Origin: Pseudohongiella sp. O18
GTDB lineage: Bacteria > Pseudomonadota > Gammaproteobacteria > Pseudomonadales > Pseudohongiellaceae
Assembly (NCBI RefSeq): GCF_021729085.1
Contig: NZ_JAJSAR010000001.1
Coordinates: forward strand, 1,364,001 to 1,428,000
Length of the DNA stretch: 64,000 bases
Direction of reading: 5' to 3'
The position numbers were made by a program, and so were the translations under genes. The notes beneath the pieces were generated by a model. The model made no database searches and was not told the DNA's origin. It saw nothing but the letters and a program-made list of their open reading frames with translations. Shown piece by piece: positions 38,956-46,184 of this stretch; the first letter of the stretch is position 1; each line of letters opens with the position of its first letter.

Positions 38956-38970
38956 TGTAGTAATACTACA
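38956..38970. promoter_or_regulatory. Perfect palindrome, HexR-like operator of ppdK
   Basis: TGTAGTAATACTACA, a perfect 6-3-6 palindrome. It fits the pattern TGTARTWWWAYTACA that I recall for the HexR regulator of central carbon metabolism in gammaproteobacteria. It overlaps the predicted -10 of ppdK, as expected of a repressor site. The assignment rests on memory of the consensus. Confidence 0.6.
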
Positions 38971-38987
38971 TAATGAGCCGGTTTCAA
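38960..38987 (-). promoter_or_regulatory. Predicted promoter of ppdK
   Basis: On the minus strand TTGAAA (38982-38987), a 16-base spacer, then TATTAC (38960-38965). The leader would be about 185 bases. The palindrome at 38956-38970 covers the -10. Confidence 0.5.
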
Positions 38988-39050
38988 TTGAACATCTATT
39001 CTGCCGCAGAGCCCTGACTGTCAGGGCCTGCAGAGGGCGTGTTTCCTGAT

Positions 39051-39815
39051 TTACTCTTTGCCAGGTTTGTTGCCGGTCATGCGATTAAGGGATTCCAGCA
39101 GGTTCATCGGTAGCGGGAATACAATAGTCGAATTCTGTTCGCCGGCAATTTCTGTCAATGTCTGCAAATACCTCAGTTGAATTGATTCTGGCTGCGAGGC
39201 CAGCTGGCGGGCGGCTTCGACCAGTTTCTGGGAGGCTTCGAATTCGCCGGCGGCATGAATGACCTTGGCACGCCGGGAGCGTTCTGCCTCTGCCTGCTGG
39301 GCAATGGCGCGGATCATGCTCTCATCTATATCTACATGCTTGATTTCGACATTGGACACTTTGATGCCCCAGTCGTCTGTCTGCTGATCCAGAATGTCCT
39401 GAATGTCGGCATTCATGCGTTCGCGCTCGGACAGCAGTTCGTCAAGCTCATGCTGGCCCAGCACGGAGCGCAGTGTGGTCTGGGCCAGCTGGCCGGTGGC
39501 TTCCATAAAGTCTTCAACGTTGATGATGGCTTTCTGGGGGTCGGTCACCCTGAAGTACAGTACCGCATTGACCTTGACGGAGACGTTGTCGCGCGTGATC
39601 AGATCCTGTGAGGGAATGTCCCAGACTGCTGTGCGCAGGCTCACTTTTTCCATTTGCTGAATGATGGGGATGACCATGATCAGGCCCGGGCCTTTGACCT
39701 TGTGAAAACGGCCTAGCATGAAGATCACGCCGCGCTCATACTCCTTGAGAATGCGGAAGGTGCTGAAAAGCAGGCCGAGAAAAATGGCAATGAGTGCCAT
39801 GCTGAATACTTCCAT
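39051..39815 (-). CDS. Slipin (SPFH/band 7 membrane protein)
   Basis: A 254-residue stomatin-like protein with one N-terminal membrane segment (about 3-20) and an SPFH domain ([40 protein letters not shown]). A coiled-coil segment (about 160-205) precedes the C-terminus. AAGGAGG lies 7 bases before the ATG. It forms a two-gene operon with the upstream nfeD (12-base gap). Slipins and long NfeD proteins act together in membrane microdomains and proteolysis control; in Pyrococcus the NfeD protease cuts the slipin C-terminus. Confidence 0.93.
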   Translation of the reverse strand: MEVFSMALIAIFLGLLFSTFRILKEYERGVIFMLGRFHKVKGPGLIMVIPIIQQMEKVSLRTAVWDIPSQDLITRDNVSVKVNAVLYFRVTDPQKAIINVEDFMEATGQLAQTTLRSVLGQHELDELLSERERMNADIQDILDQQTDDWGIKVSNVEIKHVDIDESMIRAIAQQAEAERSRRAKVIHAAGEFEASQKLVEAARQLASQPESIQLRYLQTLTEIAGEQNSTIVFPLPMNLLESLNRMTGNKPGKE

Positions 39816-39827
39816 GATGATGCCTCC

Positions 39828-41195
39828 TTAATGCTGGTTCGAATGTGAGTCGTTGGGCGCTGACTGCGCCGCACTGACGTGTAGTGTTAGCCCATCAACG
39901 TGATCAATATGCAATTGATCTCCTTTGCGCACTGGCGTTCTGCTGACCGCCTGCCATATCTCACCGTGGAGCTGGACGTGCCCGCGCGTCTCGAAATCTT
40001 CGCGGGCAACGGCCAGCTCGCCGGTCATCGCTTCCACGCCAGTGGTTACTTTTGCGTGGCGCGCCTTGAGGGCGGCGCCGAGTACAAAAACGACCAGCGC
40101 GCCGGTGCTGACAGTGACGGCGGCTACCAGTGACAGCGATATCTGCCAGGCCGGGTCATTGGTGTCCATCAGCATGACGGAACCGATTGCAAAGGCAATC
40201 ACACCCCCAACCCCGGCCACACCAAAGGTGGGTGTGATCACCTCGAAGGCCATCATGGCGATCCCGATCACGATCAGTGCCAGCCCCGCGTAACTGATCG
40301 GCAGCAGTTGCAGGGCGTAGGCGCCAACCAGCAGGCTGATGATGCCAATGGTGCCAGCGATGCCGCCGCCGGGGTTGTAAAACTCCAGTATCAGGCCGTA
40401 GACACCGACCATCAGCAGGATATAGGCAATATTGGGATTGGTGATAATGCTGAGGAAGTCGTATCGCCAGTTGGTATCGATTGTCTCGACTGCTGCGCCC
40501 TGCGTATTCAGGGTAACCTGGCCGGCTTCTGTTTCGATATTCAGACCGTCCAGTTGTGCCAGCAGCTGCTGCTGGTCATCGGCAATCAGATCGATCACGC
40601 CCAGTTGCAGCGCTTCGGTGGCATTGATGTTGGCCGCGTCAGTCACTGTCTGGCGAGCCCAATCCACATTTCGTCCACGCAATTCGGCAAGGCCTGCCAG
40701 GTAAGCAGCTGCATCGTTGATTATCTTATCGTCCAGGTCTTCTCCCGGGCCGCTGGCGGAGACTGGCGTGGACGAACCAACATTGGTCGCATTACTCATC
40801 GCAGCGACGTGGCTGGCCATCAGGATATAGGTGCCTGCACTGGCAGCCCGCGCGCCGGATGGCGAAACCCAGGTGACCACTGGGACCCGTGATGCGAGAA
40901 TCTCGCTGACCATGTTGCGCATGGCCGCATCCAGTCCTCCGGGAGTGTTTAGCTGTATGATCAGTAGTTGCGAGTTGCTTTCTGTCGCCTGGTCGATGGC
41001 GCTGATAATATGGTCTGCGCTGGCTGGGCCGACCGGCCCGTCCAGAGAAACCTGCATGATGCTTGCCCGGGCGCTGGTATCCTGTGCGTTGACAGGCTCG
41101 GTTTCAGCAAAAACGGCAACAAGGGCCATAATTGCTACTGAAGTGGCCAGCCAATGAAATATTCGGGCAGGATTGCGTGTTATAGTTCGCAGCAT
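39828..41195 (-). CDS. NfeD-type membrane serine protease (long form)
   Basis: A 455-residue protein: signal peptide (cleavage likely near VNAQ, about 35-39), a ClpP/SppA-like periplasmic protease domain, about four TM segments (about 250-370), and a C-terminal OB-fold (about 385-440). The protease domain shows IQLNTPGGLDAAMR, the nucleophile Ser in SPSGARAASAGTYI, and the base Lys in DKIINDAAAYL. GGAGGAGCTG precedes the ATG. It heads the operon with slipin and is divergent from the copper-monooxygenase locus. Confidence 0.93.
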   Translation of the reverse strand: MLRTITRNPARIFHWLATSVAIMALVAVFAETEPVNAQDTSARASIMQVSLDGPVGPASADHIISAIDQATESNSQLLIIQLNTPGGLDAAMRNMVSEILASRVPVVTWVSPSGARAASAGTYILMASHVAAMSNATNVGSSTPVSASGPGEDLDDKIINDAAAYLAGLAELRGRNVDWARQTVTDAANINATEALQLGVIDLIADDQQQLLAQLDGLNIETEAGQVTLNTQGAAVETIDTNWRYDFLSIITNPNIAYILLMVGVYGLILEFYNPGGGIAGTIGIISLLVGAYALQLLPISYAGLALIVIGIAMMAFEVITPTFGVAGVGGVIAFAIGSVMLMDTNDPAWQISLSLVAAVTVSTGALVVFVLGAALKARHAKVTTGVEAMTGELAVAREDFETRGHVQLHGEIWQAVSRTPVRKGDQLHIDHVDGLTLHVSAAQSAPNDSHSNQH

Positions 41196-41384
41196 CAGCT
41201 CCTCCGCCGACCTTGCCTGAAAACACAGATTAATGATTGGCCTTCAGCGGCCGATAAATATTGTGTAGAGCCATCATACGCGTGGCTGAAGGGCAAGTCG
41301 ACACGGGGCTGGTGACATGTCTACCATACCCGGAAACGCTTGATTGACAAGGGATGTAGCGAAATTACAGAGCGTATACTCGAC

Positions 41385-41399
41385 ACACTTTGTTGCAAA
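41385..41399 (+). promoter_or_regulatory. Shared upstream block 1 (copy 1 of the monooxygenase genes)
   Basis: ACACTTTGTTGCAAA, identical to 44997-45011 upstream of copy 3. Noncoding in both places. Confidence 0.6.
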
Positions 41400-41440
41400 A
41401 ATACAGTGGCAATCGTTGTACTACCGGAAAAAGTTGGTTT

Positions 41441-41459
41441 AGCATCGTCGTCAATGCTT
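41441..41459 (+). promoter_or_regulatory. Shared upstream block 2 (copy 1)
   Basis: AGCAT, five variable bases, then TCAATGCTT. The same pattern occurs at 45011-45029 upstream of copy 3, where it is a near-perfect palindrome. Probable activator or repressor site. Confidence 0.5.
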
Positions 41460-41493
41460 AACACTGTAACCGATGCAGTTTGCAGAATTAAGA

Positions 41494-41508
41494 CAGTCTT
41501 CAAGACTG
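41494..41508. promoter_or_regulatory. Perfect palindrome upstream of monooxygenase copy 1
   Basis: CAGTCTT, central C, AAGACTG (7-1-7). It lies 110 bases before the ATG, probably in the transcribed leader. It could be an operator or a short hairpin; no regulator can be named. Confidence 0.45.
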
Positions 41509-41617
41509 ATCATAAAAGCAAGAAAGAACGTATTGTGTAAGACAGTATGGCGGAAGATGTTGGCGGGAATGGTCCCGACAGACGTGCAACCGCTTAAACC
41601 TGCGGGAGGAATTCCTT

Positions 41618-42577
41618 ATGAAAAAATTCACGATGACAGCATTGGCTGCGGCAGCAGCTGCAGTCAGCTTCCAGGCTTATGCCCAGGACGGCGTTGATCC
41701 GCTGACCCAGGTTGAGCCAGTAACTGCCGAGTGGTTCCACGACGGTTCCGAGCCGGACTACGTTGTTGACGTACCCAGCTTCACTGTTCCTGCCACTGGC
41801 GTGATCGACTACATCGACTCTGTAATTCCGCTGGAATTCGGCGAAGACAAGTGGGTGAAAGCTGTTCAGTTCATCCCAGGTGACAAGCGCGTTCTTCACC
41901 ACCTGCTGTCCTACGTAGTTGCTGATACGCCTGACGCTGGCGACGGCATGCTGGACGAGACTGTAAACGACCCACGTCGTGAGTTCCTGGAAGGCTATGC
42001 GCCTGGTAAGGAGTACGCTACCGAGTTCCCCGAGAACACCGGTATCTACGTTCCTGAAGGTTCAGCGCTGCGCATGAGCATTCACTACACCTCTTTCGGC
42101 CAGGAAACTACTGACAGCACCCGTGTTGGTCTGTGGTTCGCCGACGAGAACAACGAGCCAGAGTATCAGTACCACACATACTCAGTGGCCACTCCGATGA
42201 ATCAGATTCAGATTCCTGCGGGCGCCATGGAGCATGAGTCATCTGCAACTCACGTGTTCGAAGACGAGATCACTCTGTACGGTTTCCGTGCTCACATGCA
42301 CTACCGTGGCAAGTCCATGGCAGCTCGCGTGATCTACCCGGACAACACTGAAGAAGAGATCATCAACGTAGCTAACTACAACTTCGCATGGCAGCCTACT
42401 TACCGTATGGAAGAGCCTATGGTTCTGCCTGCTGGTTCACGCGTAGTGGTTGAAGGCCTGTTCGACAACTCTGAATACAACCTGGGTGTACCGGATCCGA
42501 CCGTTGACGCCATGGGTGGTCTGCAGAGCTGGGAAGAAATGTTCATCGGTTACTTCTCTTACACAACCAACGACTAA
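41618..42577 (+). CDS. Secreted PHM-like type II copper monooxygenase, copy 1
   Basis: A 319-residue protein with a signal peptide (cleavage near AYAQ, residue 22). Its copper-ligand set parallels peptidylglycine alpha-hydroxylating monooxygenase: His94-His95 in RVLHHLLSYVV, His156 in SIHYTSFG, the His226-x-His228 pair in RAHMHYRGKSM, and Met308 in EEMFIGYF. Length is close to the PHM catalytic core, so both copper domains are in one chain. I see no cysteine in the mature protein, unlike disulfide-rich animal PHM. All phenylalanines are coded TTC, suggesting very high expression. It has a strong ribosome-binding site and its own terminator. Probably periplasmic; substrate unknown. Confidence 0.8.
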   Translation: MKKFTMTALAAAAAAVSFQAYAQDGVDPLTQVEPVTAEWFHDGSEPDYVVDVPSFTVPATGVIDYIDSVIPLEFGEDKWVKAVQFIPGDKRVLHHLLSYVVADTPDAGDGMLDETVNDPRREFLEGYAPGKEYATEFPENTGIYVPEGSALRMSIHYTSFGQETTDSTRVGLWFADENNEPEYQYHTYSVATPMNQIQIPAGAMEHESSATHVFEDEITLYGFRAHMHYRGKSMAARVIYPDNTEEEIINVANYNFAWQPTYRMEEPMVLPAGSRVVVEGLFDNSEYNLGVPDPTVDAMGGLQSWEEMFIGYFSYTTND

Positions 42578-42623
42578 TACGTTGATTGTAAGCAGTAACT
42601 GATAGAGCAGCACAACAACACCA

Positions 42624-42654
42624 GGGGCTGCTTCCCTGAGAAGCGGCCCCTTTT
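42624..42654 (+). terminator. Terminator of monooxygenase copy 1
   Basis: GGGGCTGCTTC pairs with GAAGCGGCCCC (one G-T wobble) around CCTGA-like loop bases, followed by TTTT. Confidence 0.92.
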
Positions 42655-42777
42655 GTTTGTCAGTCCTATCTGGGTTTGCGCGGGCGACGTGATCCTTAAA
42701 AGCGCCTCAAGTTTGCGCCAGATTAAGATTCGGACAGGCAAACTGTAGTATCCTTGCCTATCTGCAATCCTGTAGTA

Positions 42778-42807
42778 TTGTGATCAATAAGTTAACAAAA
42801 CAATAAT
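42778..42807 (+). promoter_or_regulatory. Predicted promoter of the redoxin-cytochrome gene
   Basis: TTGTGA (42778-42783), 18-base spacer, AATAAT (42802-42807, five of six -10 matches). Confidence 0.4.
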
Positions 42808-42891
42808 ATGTTGCAGGGCGTTTCGTTAGTGACGTTTTTGACGCAAGTGTTCCGCAGAAATATCCAGAGAGAGAATGAGGGTTAGTTCACC

Positions 42892-43755
42892 ATGAAAACA
42901 TCAAAGTTGCTGGCGCTGTTCACAGTAGCGGCTGCCATCAGTTTCAACGCTCAAGCAGCGGATCGGGTTGGCGATTTCAATCTGATCGACGATACGGGCA
43001 AAGCCCACCAGCTGAGCAAGTATGCGTTCAATAAAGCAGTCGTGATCGTTTCCCAGCAGGCTGGCTGTACTGCCAACCAGGAAAACATCGCACGCTACAA
43101 GCAGCTGCGTACCAATTTCGACCACCGTGGCGTGAGCTTCCTGATGATGAATTCATCAGTGGCAGACGAGCGTGATGACATCCGTGCCGAGGAAGCAGTC
43201 TGGAATTATGACTTCCCGATCATGGATGACGACGCTCAGCTGGTAGCTGATGCCCTGGGTATCGATAAAGCCGGTCAGGTAGTTGTTGTGGATCCGGTTC
43301 GTATGAATGTCCTGTACCGTGGCCCGATGCCTGCTCAGTGGGCGCGTCACGAGCTGGGTACTGTGCTGGAAGCCATCCTGGCCGACGGCGCTGACAGCCG
43401 TCAGATGGAAACCGTAAACGTGGACTTCGAAACAGCTGAAGGCTGTGCACTTGAATTCCCGATGCGTGATCGTTACCAGGCAGAAGCGCCTGATTACGAA
43501 ACTGAAGTTGCGCCAATCCTGATCGAGCGCTGCGTAGGTTGTCACGTTGAAGGCGGTATCGGTCCGTTCGCCATGAACAGCCACATGATGATTCAGGGCT
43601 GGAGCCCGATGATCAAAGAGGTTCTTATGACCAAGCGTATGCCTCCGATGCAGGTCGACCCCTCGGTTCGCACCTGGATCAACGCAGGCAACATGCCGGT
43701 TGAAGAACGTCAGATCCTCGTACACTGGATCAATGCTGGCTCACCGCGTAACTGA
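42892..43755 (+). CDS. Secreted redoxin-cytochrome c fusion
   Basis: A 287-residue protein with a signal peptide (cleavage near AQAAD, about 23). Residues 25-170 form a peroxiredoxin/thioredoxin-like redoxin domain (VGDFNLIDDTGKAHQLSKY) with a single Cys in QQAGCTANQ rather than CxxC. A c-type haem motif CVGCH (214-218) follows, with candidate axial Met in TKRMPPMQ (250 or 253). It lies between monooxygenase copies 1 and 2. Larger proteins in other bacteria, as I recall, fuse redoxin, haem and the PHM-like copper domain in one chain. That makes this the likely electron donor or redox partner for the neighbours. Confidence 0.82.
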   Translation: MKTSKLLALFTVAAAISFNAQAADRVGDFNLIDDTGKAHQLSKYAFNKAVVIVSQQAGCTANQENIARYKQLRTNFDHRGVSFLMMNSSVADERDDIRAEEAVWNYDFPIMDDDAQLVADALGIDKAGQVVVVDPVRMNVLYRGPMPAQWARHELGTVLEAILADGADSRQMETVNVDFETAEGCALEFPMRDRYQAEAPDYETEVAPILIERCVGCHVEGGIGPFAMNSHMMIQGWSPMIKEVLMTKRMPPMQVDPSVRTWINAGNMPVEERQILVHWINAGSPRN

Positions 43756-43774
43756 TAACGCGCTGACAAGCATC

Positions 43775-43807
43775 AAAAAAAGCCGCCTTAGGGCGGCTTT
43801 TTTTTTG
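43775..43807. terminator. Terminator of the redoxin-cytochrome gene
   Basis: AGCCGCC (43781-43787) and GGCGGCT (43792-43798) with a 4-base loop, flanked by an A-run on the left and nine T on the right. Confidence 0.95.
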
Positions 43808-43837
43808 TGTTAAAGGACCCAAGAGGGCCGAAAGGGC

Positions 43838-43867
43838 CGGAGGGAATTAGCTTTCTAAACCCCTCCG
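43838..43867. repeat. Inverted repeat upstream of monooxygenase copy 2
   Basis: CGGAGGG (43838-43844) pairs with CCCTCCG (43861-43867) over a 16-base loop, then TCCCTTTT. It may be a second weak terminator or an operator just before the copy 2 promoter. Confidence 0.4.
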
Positions 43868-43886
43868 TCCCTTTTCTGCTGGCCTA

Positions 43887-43915
43887 TTGCTTTACTGGAA
43901 TCTGTGGTTTAGAGT
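43887..43915 (+). promoter_or_regulatory. Predicted promoter of monooxygenase copy 2
   Basis: TTGCTT, 17-base spacer, TAGAGT. Weak match at both boxes, but well placed between the terminator and the start. Confidence 0.3.
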
Positions 43916-43976
43916 CGGCTTTAATGCAAGGTAGTTTGTGTGCAGAACACAAAATTCCCGCACGAGGACAAGGACA

Positions 43977-44933
43977 ATGAGAATAAAAAGCCTGACCACT
44001 GCATTTGCGCTGGCTGCTGCCTGGGGAGTTCAGGCGCACGCAGGTGTAGACCCCCTGACACAGATTCAGCCACCGTCAAACGAATGGACCTACGACGGTT
44101 CCAATCCTGACCAGATTATCGAAGTGCCCAGCTTTACCGTGCCTGCCACTGGTGTTATCGACTACATCAACTCAGTGATTCCTCTCGAATTCGAAGAGGA
44201 AAAGTGGGTTAAGGCCGTGCAGTTCATTCCCGGCGACAAGCGCGTGCTGCACCATCTGTTGTCTTATGTTGTGGCCCATGATGGCCAAAACGAAGGCATG
44301 ATTGATGAGGCATCCAACGACCCGCGCCGCGAGTTCCTCGAAGGCTATGCGCCTGGTAAGGAATATGCCACTGAATTCCCGGAAAATACTGGTATCAAAG
44401 TGCCTGTGGGCTCTGCGCTGCGCATGAGCATCCACTACACATCATTCGGCCAGGAAACTGTCGACAACACCCGTGTTGGTCTATGGTTCGCTGATGAGAA
44501 TGACCAGCCGGAACTGGAATACCACACCTATTCAGTGTCCGCCAATGGCGCCGAGCGGCTGCACATTCCGCCGGGAGCCATGGAGCATGAAATGGCGGCC
44601 AGTCATGTGTTTGAGGACGCCATTGTCCTGCATGGTTTCCGTGCGCACATGCACTATCGCGGCAAATCCATGTCAGCCCGTGTGATTTATCCTGACAATA
44701 CCCAGGAGCAGATCATCAACGTGGCCAACTATAACTTTGCCTGGCAGCCCACCTACCGCATGGACGAGCCGATGGTTCTGCCGGCAGGCTCCCGAGTGGT
44801 TGTGGAAGGTCTGTTTGACAACTCCGAGTACAACCCCGGTAACCCTGACCCGACCGTACCGGCCGTCGGTGGTCCCCAGAGCTGGGAAGAAATGTTTATT
44901 GGATACTTCTCGTATACAGACGTACCCAACTAA
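43977..44933 (+). CDS. Secreted PHM-like type II copper monooxygenase, copy 2
   Basis: A 318-residue paralogue with a signal peptide (cleavage near AHAG, about 22). All six ligands are kept: HHLLSYVV, SIHYTSFG, RAHMHYRGKSM, EEMFIGYF. Long blocks such as EFLEGYAPGKEYATEFPE are identical to copy 1. I chose the ATG at 43977 (MRIKSLTTAF) with AAGGA close upstream; a GTG at 43938 would spoil the signal peptide. Phenylalanine codons are mixed TTT/TTC, so expression is probably lower than copy 1. Own terminator downstream. No cysteine in the mature form. Confidence 0.8.
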   Translation: MRIKSLTTAFALAAAWGVQAHAGVDPLTQIQPPSNEWTYDGSNPDQIIEVPSFTVPATGVIDYINSVIPLEFEEEKWVKAVQFIPGDKRVLHHLLSYVVAHDGQNEGMIDEASNDPRREFLEGYAPGKEYATEFPENTGIKVPVGSALRMSIHYTSFGQETVDNTRVGLWFADENDQPELEYHTYSVSANGAERLHIPPGAMEHEMAASHVFEDAIVLHGFRAHMHYRGKSMSARVIYPDNTQEQIINVANYNFAWQPTYRMDEPMVLPAGSRVVVEGLFDNSEYNPGNPDPTVPAVGGPQSWEEMFIGYFSYTDVPN

Positions 44934-44954
44934 ATCAATCGCTTAGCAAAGGAG

Positions 44955-44990
44955 TGGGGCGTGCTGTCAACCAGCGCGCCCCATTTTTTT
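44955..44990 (+). terminator. Terminator of monooxygenase copy 2
   Basis: TGGGGCGTGCTG pairs with CAGCGCGCCCCA (one wobble) around TCAAC, followed by seven T. Confidence 0.95.
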
Positions 44991-44996
44991 GTGGTA

Positions 44997-45029
44997 ACAC
45001 TTTGTTGCAAAGCATTGATTTCAATGCTT
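44997..45029 (+). promoter_or_regulatory. Shared upstream blocks 1 and 2 (copy 3), with palindrome
   Basis: ACACTTTGTTGCAAA (44997-45011) is identical to the block at 41385-41399. It runs directly into GCATTGA-TT-TCAATGC (45012-45027), a perfect 7-2-7 palindrome whose outer bases match block 2 of copy 1. The palindrome abuts the predicted -35, a typical activator position. Confidence 0.6.
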
Positions 45030-45056
45030 GAGCTGCACTGTTTTGTGGCATAGGAT
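45028..45056 (+). promoter_or_regulatory. Predicted promoter of monooxygenase copy 3
   Basis: TTGAGC, 17-base spacer, TAGGAT. Confidence 0.4.
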
Positions 45057-45100
45057 CGAAGTTGAGTGATATTCCATTTCCAACGACAGGAGCAGTGACA

Positions 45101-46063
45101 ATGAAAAAAACGAGTTTGACTGCTGCAATGCTGCTGGCCTCGAGCTGGGCAGTCGTAGCTGATGCGGGAGTTGACCCATTAACTCAGATACAGCCACCAC
45201 AAAGTGAGTGGCAGTATAACGGGGCCGAGCCGGACGTTGTAATCGATGTCCCCAGCTTCACGGTGCCTGCCACAGGTGTTATCGACTATATCGACTCGGT
45301 AATTCCTCTGGAATTTGGCGAGGAGAAGTGGGTAAAAGCGGTTCAGTTTATCCCGGGTGACAAACGAGTTCTGCACCACTTGTTGTCCTATGTCGTCGCT
45401 GATGAACCCCAGGAAGAAGGCATGATCGACGAGGCGGTCAACGATCCGCGTCGTGAGTTCCTGGAAGGTTATGCGCCTGGTAAGGAATATGCCACCGAGT
45501 TTCCAGAAGGTACCGGTATTCGAGTGCCGGAGGATTCCGCGCTGCGCATGAGCATCCACTACACTTCATTCGGTCAGGAAACTGTCGACAACACCCGTGT
45601 TGGTCTGTGGTTCTATGAGGATGAAGAAGAGCCGAATCTGGAGTTCCACACGTACTCAGTCTCTCCCGGTAACCGTACTGAGAACATCGTGATTCCGCCT
45701 GGTGCCATGGAGCACGAAATGGCAGCAACTCACGTGTTTGAGGAAGACATCCTGCTGTACGGCTTCCGTGCGCACATGCACTACCGCGGCAAGTCCATGG
45801 CAGCCCGCGTGATCTATCCTGACAACACGCAGGAAGACATCATCAATGTTGCCAACTACAACTTTGCCTGGCAGCCCACTTACCGCATGGACGAGCCCAT
45901 GGTCATTCCGGCTGGCTCGCGCGTAGTGGTAGAGGGTCTGTTTGACAACTCCGAGTACAACCCGGGTGTGCCTGATCCTACCGTAACTGCATACGGTGGC
46001 CTGCAGAGCTGGGAGGAGATGTTTATTGGTTACTTCTCCTACACGGATCTACCATCCGAGTAA
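45101..46063 (+). CDS. Secreted PHM-like type II copper monooxygenase, copy 3
   Basis: A 320-residue paralogue with a signal peptide (cleavage near ADAG, about 23). Ligands are complete: HHLLSYVV, SIHYTSFG, RAHMHYRGKSM, EEMFIGYF. It differs from the others mainly at the N-terminus and in surface segments such as YEDEEEPNLEFHTYSVSPGN. The ATG at 45101 has CAGGAG upstream. Upstream DNA shares two blocks with copy 1, so copies 1 and 3 may be co-regulated. Own terminator downstream. The retained ligands in all three argue for selection on each, not decay after duplication. Confidence 0.8.
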   Translation: MKKTSLTAAMLLASSWAVVADAGVDPLTQIQPPQSEWQYNGAEPDVVIDVPSFTVPATGVIDYIDSVIPLEFGEEKWVKAVQFIPGDKRVLHHLLSYVVADEPQEEGMIDEAVNDPRREFLEGYAPGKEYATEFPEGTGIRVPEDSALRMSIHYTSFGQETVDNTRVGLWFYEDEEEPNLEFHTYSVSPGNRTENIVIPPGAMEHEMAATHVFEEDILLYGFRAHMHYRGKSMAARVIYPDNTQEDIINVANYNFAWQPTYRMDEPMVIPAGSRVVVEGLFDNSEYNPGVPDPTVTAYGGLQSWEEMFIGYFSYTDLPSE

Positions 46064-46125
46064 GTTGTTGAAATCAGCCTGACCACCCGCTATGGTAGGC
46101 TGACTAAACAAGCAGTACGTATACA

Positions 46126-46160
46126 AAGGGGCTGCTTCCTGACAGGAGCGGCCCTTTTTG
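46126..46160 (+). terminator. Terminator of monooxygenase copy 3
   Basis: AGGGGCTGCTTCCT and AGGAGCGGCCCT form an imperfect stem around GAC, followed by TTTTTG. Sequence is similar to the copy 1 terminator (GGGGCTGCTTCC), another trace of duplication. Confidence 0.88.
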
Positions 46161-46184
46161 TTTTTAATTCACAGGAAAAGAAAT

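Larger units (their letters stand above)
41196..41617. other. Divergent intergenic region upstream of the first copper monooxygenase gene
   Basis: A 422-base noncoding stretch between nfeD (minus) and monooxygenase copy 1 (plus). It holds the nfeD promoter side and two blocks also found upstream of copy 3: 41385-41399 and 41441-41459. It also holds a TATACT at about 41375 and a 15-base palindrome at 41494-41508. The part from about 41510 to the start is a leader ending in a strong ribosome-binding site (GGGAGGA). Confidence 0.6.
42578..42891. other. Intergenic region before the redoxin-cytochrome gene
   Basis: 314 bases: the copy 1 terminator, then an AT-rich promoter region. CTGTAGTAT occurs twice, at 42743-42751 and 42770-42778, 27 bases apart (about two and a half helical turns), directly before the predicted promoter. 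Confidence 0.6.

Noticed and set aside
39011-39027. Hairpin GCCCTGA/TCAGGGC after the slipin gene
   Set aside because: No T-run follows on the minus strand; a terminator is possible but not supported.
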